The notes under the pieces: model-generated | The model's input: only the letters and a program-made list of their open reading frames with translations | The model's database searches: none | What the model was told of the DNA's origin: nothing | Shown: piece by piece, positions 7,908 to 16,452 of the stretch | Layout of the letters: each line of letters starts with the position of its first letter | Position numbering within the stretch: the first letter of the stretch is position 1 | Assembly: GCA_019455245.1 (NCBI GenBank) | Contig: JACFMR010000002.1 | Span: forward strand, 62,001 to 126,000 | From: Opitutaceae bacterium | GTDB taxonomy: Bacteria > Verrucomicrobiota > Verrucomicrobiia > Opitutales > Opitutaceae | DNA: 64,000 nt | Direction of reading: 5' to 3' | Program-made: the position numbers and the translations under genes

Positions 7908-9131
7908 TCACCACCCCGCCGCGGCGGCGCGGTAGAGCACGATGATTTTTTCGGGCGGGATGTCGGCCAGCAGGTTGTGGATGTTGGCAAACACATAGCC
8001 GCTGTCCGCGGCCAGGGTCGCGACGTTTTGCGGCACTTCGCGTGCGATGTCCGCGAGCGTGCCACGCGGCAACGTGTGCTGCGAATCGATGCCGCCGCCC
8101 CAGAGCGCCATCTTGCCGCGCACCTTGTCCTTCCACTCCCGTGGCGAACGACCGCCGGCCGGCCATTGCACGGGGTTGAGGATGTCGGTGCCGGTGGCCA
8201 TGATGAGGTCGAGGATCCCGTAAATAGCCCCGCACGAATGCAGGAAGGTCTTGAGGTGCGGCGCGAGCCGGTGGATCTCGGCGTTGTGGCGCTGCCGGTA
8301 GGGCAAAAACAGTTCCCGGAATGTGTCCGGCGAGGCCATCAGCGAGTTCTGGTTGCCCCAGTCGTCCGCGTCGGTGCCGACGATGTCGATGCAGTCCCTG
8401 ATCTCGGGCAACAGCGCGCGGATGTTGCGCAGGGCATATTCCAGATGCAGGCTGTGCAACTCGTGGATGAAGTCGGGATCCTCGAGGCACAGCACGGGAA
8501 AAACCGCCAGCCCGCCGTAGCCGTGGATACAAAGATCCAGGTTGGCCTGCCCCCAGAAAAAGACCGCGCGATCGGTGCTCTCGCGCACGCGCCGGCAGGT
8601 CTCACGCAGGGCCTTGATCTGCACGTCGGTCAGCAGCCGGTTTTCCAGGTCACGGCGAACCTGCTGCAAATCGGGCCGCGGCAGATCGCCGTCGAGGATG
8701 AAAGCCTGGCCGGCGTGCTCGGCGTTGAAGACAAACGCCCCCGGCGGCATGCGGCCGAGCTGCGCGTGCGTGATGGTGCCGTCGGCTTCGGTGCGGTAGG
8801 GCGCGACGTCGCGCACGTGTCCGCCGGGGATGCGGCCGTTGAAATCATACGGCTGCCAGAGCCCGGGCTGCTCGAAGGCGTTGGTCACACCGTCGCCCTC
8901 GACGATCACCACATCGCAACCGAGGGCATCGAGCACATCGGGATGCGGCAGCGCCAGCATCTGGCCGGCATCGTAAACGCGCGTCGGTTTGGGCGGCAGG
9001 CCGAGCGCCCCGCGCAACGCCTGATAGGTGAACGCCGACACGCCGGTCGACCGCATGCCGGCCAAATCCTTGGGCAGCCGGTCCACCGGCTGGAAATTCA
9101 ACGCGGCCAAAATGCGCTGGCGGGAGGTCAT
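7908..9131 (-). CDS. URO-D superfamily protein (candidate corrinoid methyltransferase), outlier copy
   Basis: 407 aa, a single PF01208-type domain. It starts MTSRQRILAALNFQPVDRLP, the usual N-terminus of this superfamily, and carries H298-S-C300-G, the position that supplies the zinc ligands (His-x-Cys) in MtaA/MtbA-type methyltransferases. Its C-terminal half (NPVQ..., WGGGIDSQHTLPRGT, FANIHNL) closely resembles the gene at 52372-53634, so it belongs to the same subfamily as a member of the main cluster 45 kb away. The substrate is unknown. The only neighbour clearly linked by position is the divergent SDR at 9435. Confidence 0.75.
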   Translation of the reverse strand: MTSRQRILAALNFQPVDRLPKDLAGMRSTGVSAFTYQALRGALGLPPKPTRVYDAGQMLALPHPDVLDALGCDVVIVEGDGVTNAFEQPGLWQPYDFNGRIPGGHVRDVAPYRTEADGTITHAQLGRMPPGAFVFNAEHAGQAFILDGDLPRPDLQQVRRDLENRLLTDVQIKALRETCRRVRESTDRAVFFWGQANLDLCIHGYGGLAVFPVLCLEDPDFIHELHSLHLEYALRNIRALLPEIRDCIDIVGTDADDWGNQNSLMASPDTFRELFLPYRQRHNAEIHRLAPHLKTFLHSCGAIYGILDLIMATGTDILNPVQWPAGGRSPREWKDKVRGKMALWGGGIDSQHTLPRGTLADIAREVPQNVATLAADSGYVFANIHNLLADIPPEKIIVLYRAAAAGW

Positions 9132-9434
9132 GGTGAAGCGGGTGGACGGTGACGTTACCGATAGGTTCAGCGCCTGCCATGGTCAACGGACATCAGTGTG
9201 AATGATCGTCGGTTGAGGCCGAAGGCGCACATCGGCGGGCAAGGGACTGCCCGCCCTACCCTGCCGATGCAGCTTCAATGCGTAACTTTGAATGGAAGCG
9301 CCGTGCATTGCCCCAGGCCCTGCCCGGATCAGGCACACGATCGGCCGACTCCCGGATTGTCCCGCCCGCATGACTGTGCTGAAAATGCAGCGCCCCGCCC
9401 CGTTCAGCCCGCCTTCACCTCGGAAATTGCCGCC
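9132..9434. promoter_or_regulatory. Divergent intergenic region with hairpin
   Basis: No gene is seen. A hairpin GGCGGGCA/TGCCCGCC (9234-9255), followed by CCTAC, resembles half of the GTAG...CTAC intergenic repeats found elsewhere in the window. Promoters for the URO-D gene (leftward) and the SDR (rightward) should lie here. Confidence 0.4.
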
Positions 9435-10205
9435 ATGTCATCCATTCTCGATCGCTTCACCCTGACCGGAAAAATCGCCCTCGTTACCGGCGGGGCGCGC
9501 GGGATCGGGCGCGAATGCGCCGTCGCGCTCGCCGAGGCGGGCGCGGATGTGGCTGTGCTCGACCTGCCTGGCGCCGACTCATCAGGAACCGCCGACGCCA
9601 TCCGGTATCGCGGGCGGCGTGCGCTCGTGCTCGCGGGCGACGTCACCCAAAGCGCACAGGTGGATGCGCTCGTGGCGCAAACCGTCGCGGAACTCGGCGG
9701 GCTCGACATCGTGTTCAACAACGCCGGCATCTGTGTGAACCGGCCGGCCGAGGCCATGACCGACGAGGAGTGGCTCAAGGTCGTCAACGTCGATCTCAAC
9801 GCGGTCTTCTTCGTGGCGCGCGCGGCGGGCCGGGCGATGATCCAGCAGGGGCGGGGCGGCCGGATCATCAACACCGCGTCGATGTCGGCGCAGATCGTCA
9901 ACCACCCGCAGAACCAGTGCGCCTACAACGCCGCCAAGGCCGGCGTGGTGCAGCTCACGCGTTCGCTCGCCTGCGAATGGGCACCGCACAAAATCAACGT
10001 CAACGCGATCAGCCCCGGCTACACCTCGACCGAGATGACGATGGCGGTGCAGGACCTGCACGCCGGCTGGATCAAGGCCACGCCCGCGCAACGCATGGCC
10101 GCACCGGCCGAGATCGCGCCGGCGGTGGTGTTCCTCGCGGCCGACGCCGCCAGCTTCATCACCGGCCACGACCTCGTGATCGACGGCGGCTTCACCTGCT
10201 GGTGA
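9435..10205 (+). CDS. Short-chain dehydrogenase/reductase, sugar/polyol type
   Basis: 256 aa, classical SDR length. NAD(P) motif TGGARGIG near residues 17-24, NNAG, catalytic Ser in the NTASMS segment, and YNAAK (YxxxK). The C-terminus DGGFTCW is common in polyol and sugar dehydrogenases of this family. It probably oxidises a sugar or polyol, or reduces the matching ketone. I chose the ATG at 9435 because the in-frame residues upstream do not look like SDR sequence. It is transcribed alone, divergent from the URO-D gene. The substrate cannot be read from the sequence. Confidence 0.8.
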   Translation: MSSILDRFTLTGKIALVTGGARGIGRECAVALAEAGADVAVLDLPGADSSGTADAIRYRGRRALVLAGDVTQSAQVDALVAQTVAELGGLDIVFNNAGICVNRPAEAMTDEEWLKVVNVDLNAVFFVARAAGRAMIQQGRGGRIINTASMSAQIVNHPQNQCAYNAAKAGVVQLTRSLACEWAPHKINVNAISPGYTSTEMTMAVQDLHAGWIKATPAQRMAAPAEIAPAVVFLAADAASFITGHDLVIDGGFTCW

Positions 10206-10257
10206 GACGCGACCCATCGCCGGGTACGGCGGTCATACCGATGACCAAAGGCTGCCG

Positions 10258-11382
10258 TCAACCCAAGCGCCGCCAGCTCCGCCACGCGGGCCAGGCAAAG
10301 ATCGCGATCTGAATCCAGAGCAACCACCACCACGTCGAGACTTCGGACCAGTTCGCACCCAGGGTATCCAGCCGGAGTATCCCCTGAATGCCCGCGGCCG
10401 CAGGCAGGAGCTTGGCCAACCATTGCAGGGGCACAGGGATCATTTCAACCGGCCAGCTCGCACCCGAGAGAAAGAGAAACGGAAATGAGGTCACGAGAAA
10501 CAAGTGGATCGACCATTCGCGCCGGGAACATAGACCGCTCAACGCCATGGCGAATACGATACAGGCCAGGACGAAAGGCACAAAAAACAAAGCCAGGGTA
10601 CCAAGGTGCCCGTGGGTGGGCAGATCGTAGATCCATGCGGCCGCACCGAGATAAAAGGTCGCGTGAGCCGTATAGAGCGTCCCGAGTGCGGCGATTGCCC
10701 CCACCAGACCGGCCGGGGTGATACCCGGCCCAGGCTTGTCTTTTTCGTGCGCGGTCCCGCGCAACAGGCCGACCCCCAGCACCAGGGTTTGCTGCAGGAT
10801 GAGCAGGAATACCCCGGGAATCAGATAGCTCGCGTAACCCTCGCGGGTGTTGCCCAGGGGATGCGCACGCAGGGTCACCGGTGCGATCGCAGCGCGGGCT
10901 TGCTCGCGATTCCATCCGCCGGCCAGAACCAAGCGCGCCTTGACGGAGGCGTTGAGCGTGCCCACCGATTCGACGAACCCGGTCAGCACCTGCTTGTACT
11001 GCAGAAAATAAGTCGCATCGCCGCCGTAAGCCACCACCGCCTCACGCCCCCGCAGCACATCCGCGCGGAAATGGAACGGCACCACGAGATAACCGCGCAC
11101 GCGGCCGGCCTGCACGGCCGCCTCGGCCGCCGCCACCGAGTCGAGCCGGGCGACCACATGAAGCGTCTCATGCGCATCGGTGTGGCGAATCAACTGCCGG
11201 CTCACGCTGCTGCCATCCAGATCGACCACCGCCACCGGGGTCTCGCGAACAATTTCGTGCAAATACGGCAGCGGGTAGAACATGGAATAAAGCACTGGCG
11301 CGACGATGAGTAGCAGCCGGGCCCCGTGGTCGGTCACCACCCGGCGCCACATTTCGGTCCAACCTCGGGCAAACGTCGTCAT
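10258..11382 (-). CDS. ABC-2 type transport permease (second)
   Basis: 374 aa. N-terminal membrane anchor (about 22-40), a large periplasmic-type domain (PVAVVDLDGSSVSRQL...), then about five C-terminal membrane segments, the YhgE/Pip and ABC2_membrane_3 layout seen in YbhS/YbhR. The ATG at 11380-11382 overlaps the stop of the upstream permease (ATGA), which fixes the start. It should form the membrane channel of a tripartite exporter with the other permease, the HlyD protein and the TolC protein encoded upstream. No ATP-binding domain is present. Confidence 0.8.
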   Translation of the reverse strand: MTTFARGWTEMWRRVVTDHGARLLLIVAPVLYSMFYPLPYLHEIVRETPVAVVDLDGSSVSRQLIRHTDAHETLHVVARLDSVAAAEAAVQAGRVRGYLVVPFHFRADVLRGREAVVAYGGDATYFLQYKQVLTGFVESVGTLNASVKARLVLAGGWNREQARAAIAPVTLRAHPLGNTREGYASYLIPGVFLLILQQTLVLGVGLLRGTAHEKDKPGPGITPAGLVGAIAALGTLYTAHATFYLGAAAWIYDLPTHGHLGTLALFFVPFVLACIVFAMALSGLCSRREWSIHLFLVTSFPFLFLSGASWPVEMIPVPLQWLAKLLPAAAGIQGILRLDTLGANWSEVSTWWWLLWIQIAIFAWPAWRSWRRLG

Positions 11383-12557
11383 AAGTGCCCCCACGAAGCC
11401 GGTTGTGTGGCCCGCCGGCGCACAAGCGCCAGGGCCACCGCGCCACCCACCAAGGTGAAGGCCACCAGCACGGCGAACTGGGGCAGCGATGTCGCCACCG
11501 GAGCCCCGCGGGTCGTCTGTTCGATTTGCAGCTGCAAAAAGGAGGTCAGGGGCAGCAACCGGCCCCAGGCCCAGGCCGGGAGCGGCATGGCCTCGAGCGG
11601 AAACGTCACTCCGCCAAATGCCAGCGCTGGCGCCGTCACAAAAGCCGCGACACTGCTCGCCAGCCGGTGGTTCGACATGACGAGCACCACGGCCGCTCCG
11701 AGCGCATAGTAGGCGCTCAACAACGCAACCATCCCGGCCGCCAGCAGGATGGCACTGCCGCGCAAGGGCCAGCCGAGCACGCCATGCCAGACGATGAGCA
11801 GGCCGAGACCGAGCCCGACATGCACGCCCAACGGCAGGACGAGCTTGCCAGCGAGCGCCGCCCACCGACTACCTCCCGCGCTGGCCAGCCAGGCCGGGGC
11901 CGTGCCGGCGCGCATTTCACGACCGACGCCCCGCACGGCCGCCAGCATCGCCGCGATGTGCAGAATCGCAGCGACGATCCCGGGCACGAGGAACGGGCCG
12001 TAATTGAGCGGCGGATTAAAGAGCGTCGTCCGCTGCGCTGCGATGGGGTTGAGCCGCACGGTGGCGATGGGGCGCACCTCACCGCGCGCGAGCCGGCCCC
12101 GGACTTCAAGCGCAGCCCCAAAATGGGCGGCCGCCGACTGGAGATCGCTCGCCACCACGTTGGCAACAGGGAGGAACCCGGCGTTGTACCACGCGGGCAA
12201 CTCCACGCTCCGACCACGCTTGAGGTCGCGGGCGAAATCCCGCGGCACAAGCACCAGACCATAGGCATCCCCACGCCGCACCGCCGCCCAGCCTTCCTCC
12301 AGCGAAGCCGGGCGCACGGTGACACGCAGCCGGGAGGTGGCATCGATCCAGCGCACCAATTGCCGGGAGGCCGCCGAGGCGTCCTGGTCGATCACCGCCA
12401 CCGGCAGATCCTGCGCGACGCCGCGCGAGAAAATGGCCCAGCAAATCACCATGGCGGCGAGCGGTATCCAGAGCAATGCGCACTGCTCCCGAGGTCGGCG
12501 CAGCACAGCCCATTCGCGGATGAGACAGTTCCAAAAACCCGGAGCAGGCGGGTTCAT
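11379..12557 (-). CDS. ABC-2 type transport permease (first)
   Basis: 392 aa and a paralogue of the downstream permease: N-terminal membrane helix (about 25-45), an extracytoplasmic domain beginning LPVAVIDQDASAASRQLVRW, then five to six membrane segments. The shared DxDxSxxSRQLxR motif shows the pair arose by duplication, as in YbhS/YbhR. It lies 13 nt after the HlyD gene. It is probably one half of a heterodimeric permease for a drug-like or lipid-like substrate. Confidence 0.8.
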   Translation of the reverse strand: MNPPAPGFWNCLIREWAVLRRPREQCALLWIPLAAMVICWAIFSRGVAQDLPVAVIDQDASAASRQLVRWIDATSRLRVTVRPASLEEGWAAVRRGDAYGLVLVPRDFARDLKRGRSVELPAWYNAGFLPVANVVASDLQSAAAHFGAALEVRGRLARGEVRPIATVRLNPIAAQRTTLFNPPLNYGPFLVPGIVAAILHIAAMLAAVRGVGREMRAGTAPAWLASAGGSRWAALAGKLVLPLGVHVGLGLGLLIVWHGVLGWPLRGSAILLAAGMVALLSAYYALGAAVVLVMSNHRLASSVAAFVTAPALAFGGVTFPLEAMPLPAWAWGRLLPLTSFLQLQIEQTTRGAPVATSLPQFAVLVAFTLVGGAVALALVRRRATQPASWGHL

Positions 12558-12570
12558 GCGCGCGTCTCTT

Positions 12571-13560
12571 TCACCGCCGGCCCCACGGGACGATTACGCT
12601 CATCCCCGGGCGCAAGCCGGCAGTCGCTTCGACCGGCCGGGCGCGGATCTCAAACGTCTTCAGGTCGAAGCCCGCAGAGGCACTCGTGGCGCGCCACGTC
12701 GCAAAGGCCCCAAGGGCCGCAAGATAGTCGACCTTGAATTTCACCTCGCGATCACCCAAGGCCGGCACCCGGCCCGTCAGCTCGGTGCCGATGCCAATGC
12801 CCGCGAGTTGATCCTCCCGGATCTGAAAGACCACCCACACATCATCGAGGTCAACGAGCGTGATGACCGGAAATCCTGCGGGCGCGATTTCGCCCGTATC
12901 GATCAGCAGCGAGCCCACTTCGCCGGCATGCGGGGCCTTGATCCGGGTTTCAGCGAGATACGCCTCCACCTCAGAGACGGCGCCGCCAGCCTGCGCGGCG
13001 ATGCCCGCCGCCGCATCGCGGTCCTCGACGCGGGCCCCTGCCGTGGCCATGTCGAACACCGCCCTGGCACTCGCCGCTGCGGCTGTGGAGGCGCGGGCTT
13101 GGGCCGCGGCCTCGTCGCGGCGCTGGCGCGGCACCACCCCGTCGCGATGCAACCGCTCAACGCGCTCGAAGGTCACCGTCGCGAGATCAGCCGCCGCCTT
13201 GGCCCGGAGCCACTGCTGCTCGGCGGCGCGGATCTCCTCAACGCGGGCTCCGGTGTCGGCTTTGCGACTCATCGCGCCGGCTGCGGCCTTCGCTCCCTCG
13301 GCCTGGATAAGCTTGGCCTGCAGTTCGGGACTCTCGAGTGTATAGAGCAATTCACCGCGCGTCACCGTCTGACCAAGCTTGACCGCCACCATCTCGACCC
13401 GACCGGACACCTTGGCGGCAACATCAATCTCCGTCGCCTCAATCTCACCCTCGAGGAAAACGGGTTGCGGGCGGAACGCGAGCCAGAGACCGGCCGTCAA
13501 CCCAACCATCACCAGCAAGACCGCCAGGACAACGCCCAAAGAGACACGGGATATCTTCAT
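12571..13560 (-). CDS. HlyD/YbhG-family periplasmic adaptor protein
   Basis: 329 aa. One N-terminal membrane helix (about 8-28), a biotinyl-lipoyl-like half (EGEIEATEIDVAAKVSGRV), a long Ala-rich alpha hairpin (about 80-190), then the second lipoyl half (TRIKAPHAGEVGSLLIDTGE) and a beta barrel. This is the usual architecture linking an inner-membrane ABC permease to TolC. The start overlaps the TolC stop, and the permeases follow, so all four genes form one operon. Confidence 0.85.
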   Translation of the reverse strand: MKISRVSLGVVLAVLLVMVGLTAGLWLAFRPQPVFLEGEIEATEIDVAAKVSGRVEMVAVKLGQTVTRGELLYTLESPELQAKLIQAEGAKAAAGAMSRKADTGARVEEIRAAEQQWLRAKAAADLATVTFERVERLHRDGVVPRQRRDEAAAQARASTAAAASARAVFDMATAGARVEDRDAAAGIAAQAGGAVSEVEAYLAETRIKAPHAGEVGSLLIDTGEIAPAGFPVITLVDLDDVWVVFQIREDQLAGIGIGTELTGRVPALGDREVKFKVDYLAALGAFATWRATSASAGFDLKTFEIRARPVEATAGLRPGMSVIVPWGRR

Positions 13561-14948
13561 GGTAAAATCTTTGCTTCGGCTCGATCCGCATAGGCGGCGA
13601 ACTGTCCGGGATCGCCGCAGGCTTCCAGCAGCGCGGCGAGCGCCACCACGAAATCATGCGCCGCCGCCGCCCGTTCGGTTTCGACCCGCGCCAGCGCCAA
13701 TTGCGCATCAATCACCTCCAGCGAGGTTGCCTGTTCCTCCTGAAAGGCCAGTTGCCGCACACGGAGATTCTCGCGGGCCAGCCCGAGGGTTTCATTCAAC
13801 GCGATGTACTGCTCCTGTGCACTTAGCACCACGCGGTGGGATTGCTCAATCAGGGTATGCAGATTGCGGCGCGCATCGGCCTCCAGAAACTCCACCCGGC
13901 GCTCGAGTGCGCGGGCGGCCCGGAGCCGGTCGGGCCGGCCGGATCGATCCCACAGGGCAAAGCGCACGCCAATACCCGCGGCCCAATCGGGATCGAGAAT
14001 CGTGAGATCGCCGCGATTGAGCTCTTTTGACCCAAACAAATATACCTCGGGGCGAAACCGGCCCTTCTCGGCACTGCTGCCGGCAGCCGCCTGCGCGCGG
14101 CGGGCCGCCAGATAGTCGAACACCGGCTGATGGACGGTACTTAGCGCAACGAAGCGCGTGGCGGGCTCCAACTCCGAAGTCTGGACAAACAACGGCGAAT
14201 CCGGTCGGGGGACCGTCTCATCGGCCAGCAGACCCGCTAGCGCAATGCCGGCGATTTCAACCAAATGGTCAGCCTTTTGCTTTTCGCGGCGGGCCTCGGC
14301 ATAGGCCACATCGGCATGCAGGCGCTCGGCCCGGTTGACAAATCCTTCCTCCTCAAGCCGCACCGCCGAGCGCAGGTGCTCTTCAACACCGGCCAACACG
14401 GCAACGCGTGTCGCCTGCACCGTACGGGCCAATTGAAGACCGTAGTAACGACGCACGAGCTCGGCAAAAAGGGAATTTGCGGTTTGCACGTAAGCAGCCT
14501 GCGCCTCCGCCTCACCGGCCGCGCCCGCCTGCCGGGCCGCGCGAATACGCCCGCCGGTGTAAAGCGGCAGAACCGCCGTCACCCGGCCCTTCAGAAAGGC
14601 ATCGCTTTGCACCGTGGTGACAAACGGGGGGATCGCGGCGGCGGGCACGTTCGGGTGCAAGATCAGCATCGCCCGCCTGATCGGATCCAGATCGATCACC
14701 ATGGGCTGGTCGATCCATGTCTGCGTGACACTCAAATCGATTTGCGGCTGTTGCAGGCTGCGGGTGGCGGCATGCTCCGCGTTGCGGCGCTCCAACTCGG
14801 CCCGGGCGGCCTGCAACGCAGGATTGTGCTGCTGCAACCGCTGCCACGCGGCGGCAAAGTTGAGCGTCTCGGCCGCCCCCAGGCCCGATGCCGCGGTGAC
14901 ACCCATCACGCCGATCAGACGAACCAGCCATGTACGAAGATTGTTCAT
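13557..14948 (-). CDS. TolC-family outer membrane efflux protein
   Basis: 463 aa from Met at 14946-14948. A signal peptide is visible (NNLRTWLVRLIGVMGVTAASGLGAAE, cut after the AxA-like end), followed by two OEP repeats of long amphipathic helices (for example FAAAWQRLQQHNPALQAARAE and the second copy near residue 250). It forms the outer-membrane duct of the exporter. The longer in-frame ORF upstream reaches the insertion sequence and is unlikely to be translated. The insertion sequence begins 84 nt before the start, so it may have changed this operon's promoter. Confidence 0.85.
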   Translation of the reverse strand: MNNLRTWLVRLIGVMGVTAASGLGAAETLNFAAAWQRLQQHNPALQAARAELERRNAEHAATRSLQQPQIDLSVTQTWIDQPMVIDLDPIRRAMLILHPNVPAAAIPPFVTTVQSDAFLKGRVTAVLPLYTGGRIRAARQAGAAGEAEAQAAYVQTANSLFAELVRRYYGLQLARTVQATRVAVLAGVEEHLRSAVRLEEEGFVNRAERLHADVAYAEARREKQKADHLVEIAGIALAGLLADETVPRPDSPLFVQTSELEPATRFVALSTVHQPVFDYLAARRAQAAAGSSAEKGRFRPEVYLFGSKELNRGDLTILDPDWAAGIGVRFALWDRSGRPDRLRAARALERRVEFLEADARRNLHTLIEQSHRVVLSAQEQYIALNETLGLARENLRVRQLAFQEEQATSLEVIDAQLALARVETERAAAAHDFVVALAALLEACGDPGQFAAYADRAEAKILP

Positions 14949-15023
14949 CCCAACAGACGTCGGCAAGGATCCGAACCCGGGCAACCTGGGGCGCGATTCA
15001 GACCGACGCAATGCCACGATGTC

Positions 15024-15032
15024 TGCTTGCGT
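15024..15032. repeat. IS target-site duplication, left copy
   Basis: The 9-bp TGCTTGCGT directly abuts the left inverted repeat of the insertion sequence and recurs exactly at 16341-16349 beyond the right end. Confidence 0.9.
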
Positions 15033-16340
15033 CACGGCTGTCCAGTTATGAGTAGTTGATTTCCAGCTGTTTAGGAATATCAACATGTGCGGTGCTTGTA
15101 TCAATAGTTGCAAGTGGTTCAGGCAGAGCGATTTGCTCCATCGAGGCGATGCTCACGATTTGCAGAATTTCCCAGAGCGACTGCGACAGGTGCAACCGGC
15201 CCTTGGCAATGGCGACGAGCAGGTAGGCGCTGATCGCCGACCAAATTTGCACCCGCACCCCGTTGCAGGAAGTGCTGTAGAAGCCTCGCAGCCGCAGGTG
15301 CTGTTTGATCCAGCGAAAGAACAGCTCGATGGCCCAACGTCGGCGATAGATCTCGACGATGATCAGCGCGGGCAGGGCGAACTGGTTGGTGACAAAGACC
15401 AGCACCTTGCCGGTCTGCGGATCCGCAAAACTGATTCGGCGAAGCTGGTCGGGATAATCCCGCCGGCCGACATAGGAGTTGAGCTTGATGGTCTGGTCGC
15501 AACGCAGGCCGGTGTCTGCGGCGACCGGCCGGCTGGCCGCCACGTAGTAAGCGGTGTTGGTCTTGAGGCGCGTGACAAAGAAGGCCTCGGCACGGTGCAG
15601 GCGATGCAGGCGCGAAAAATCCAGGTAGCCGCGGTCCATCACATAGTAGCTGCCGGGTTGCACCGGCAGTTCGTCCAGCGCCGCGACCTCGTGCCGTTTC
15701 CCCTCGTACAAACTGGCGAAAACCGGGATGTCGCCGCGTAAATCGAGCAGCACGTTGAGCTTCACCGAAGCCAAAGTTTTCTTCCAGCGAGCCCACGGAA
15801 ACAAAGCCATGCTCAGTTCGATGACCGTCGCATCCAAAGCGAACAGGTCGGCTTCCAGCCCCAACTCCGGCAGCGTGCCCGCGTACAGCCGCTGCGCCCG
15901 TCGCATCAGCACGCCGGTGATCGCGGAGAACACGCGCCAGTCGCGATGATCGTTGGCGTAGGCCAGATTGGTCCGTGTGACCCGTCCGCGAAACCCCATG
16001 CGGTAGGCGACCGCAGGACGTGCACGCAGGCACGTCTCGATGCCCCGCAGACTCTCCCGATAGGTCAGCTGGGCAAAAACCATCGCCGCAAAATGATCGT
16101 AAACACTCAATGCCCGAGAGGCTCGTGGCCTCGGGAAGGCCGCGGCGGCACGAGCGACTTCCCGGTGATCGATGCCGGCAAGAATCTGCGAGAAGACGGT
16201 GGGGCCGGGGTTCATCCCACGGACAAATCCGCCGGAAATCGCAACTTCCAATCCAAATCGCGGACACCACTGCAATCTCTGTTGGCATTAACAATTAAAC
16301 ACTTCCATCACCCTCAATCGCCCTTAACTGGACAGCCGTG
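15033..16340 (-). mobile_element. IS4-family insertion sequence, complete
   Basis: The 1308-bp element is bounded by 16-bp perfect inverted repeats CACGGCTGTCCAGTTA (15033-15048 and the complement at 16325-16340) and flanked by 9-bp direct repeats TGCTTGCGT. It contains one transposase gene whose stop codon TAA lies inside the left inverted repeat. Identical ends and duplications show that the insertion is intact and probably recent. It sits between the exporter operon and the enolase-family gene. Confidence 0.93.
15046..16215 (-). CDS. IS4-family transposase (DUF4372-type N-terminus)
   Basis: 389 aa from the ATG at 16213-16215. The N-terminus NPGPTVFSQILAGIDHREV matches the DUF4372 domain that precedes the IS4 DDE domain in many transposases. 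DDE residues are visible: Asp in FALDATVIEL, Asp in YVMDRGYLD, and the YREK-type signature with Glu in YRRRWAIELFFRWIKQHL. The frame is full length without interruption, so the element may still be active. It catalyses cut-and-paste of the element around it. Confidence 0.92.
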   Translation of the reverse strand: MNPGPTVFSQILAGIDHREVARAAAAFPRPRASRALSVYDHFAAMVFAQLTYRESLRGIETCLRARPAVAYRMGFRGRVTRTNLAYANDHRDWRVFSAITGVLMRRAQRLYAGTLPELGLEADLFALDATVIELSMALFPWARWKKTLASVKLNVLLDLRGDIPVFASLYEGKRHEVAALDELPVQPGSYYVMDRGYLDFSRLHRLHRAEAFFVTRLKTNTAYYVAASRPVAADTGLRCDQTIKLNSYVGRRDYPDQLRRISFADPQTGKVLVFVTNQFALPALIIVEIYRRRWAIELFFRWIKQHLRLRGFYSTSCNGVRVQIWSAISAYLLVAIAKGRLHLSQSLWEILQIVSIASMEQIALPEPLATIDTSTAHVDIPKQLEINYS

Positions 16341-16349
16341 TGCTTGCGT
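16341..16349. repeat. IS target-site duplication, right copy
   Basis: TGCTTGCGT, identical to 15024-15032, directly after the right inverted repeat. Removing the element and one copy would restore the original promoter-side sequence of the TolC operon. Confidence 0.9.
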
Positions 16350-16452
16350 GTACAATTTACCGGGCGGAATAGCCGCAATTACAGTCGCTTTAGCCCGCTG
16401 GCCGGCGGCCATTTCGCCCTGGCTCCGGGCGGAAAAGATGTGCCGGTCCGGT

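Noticed and set aside
15046..15741. Plus-strand ORF opposite the transposase
   Set aside because: It is an antisense frame of the transposase with no recognised features.
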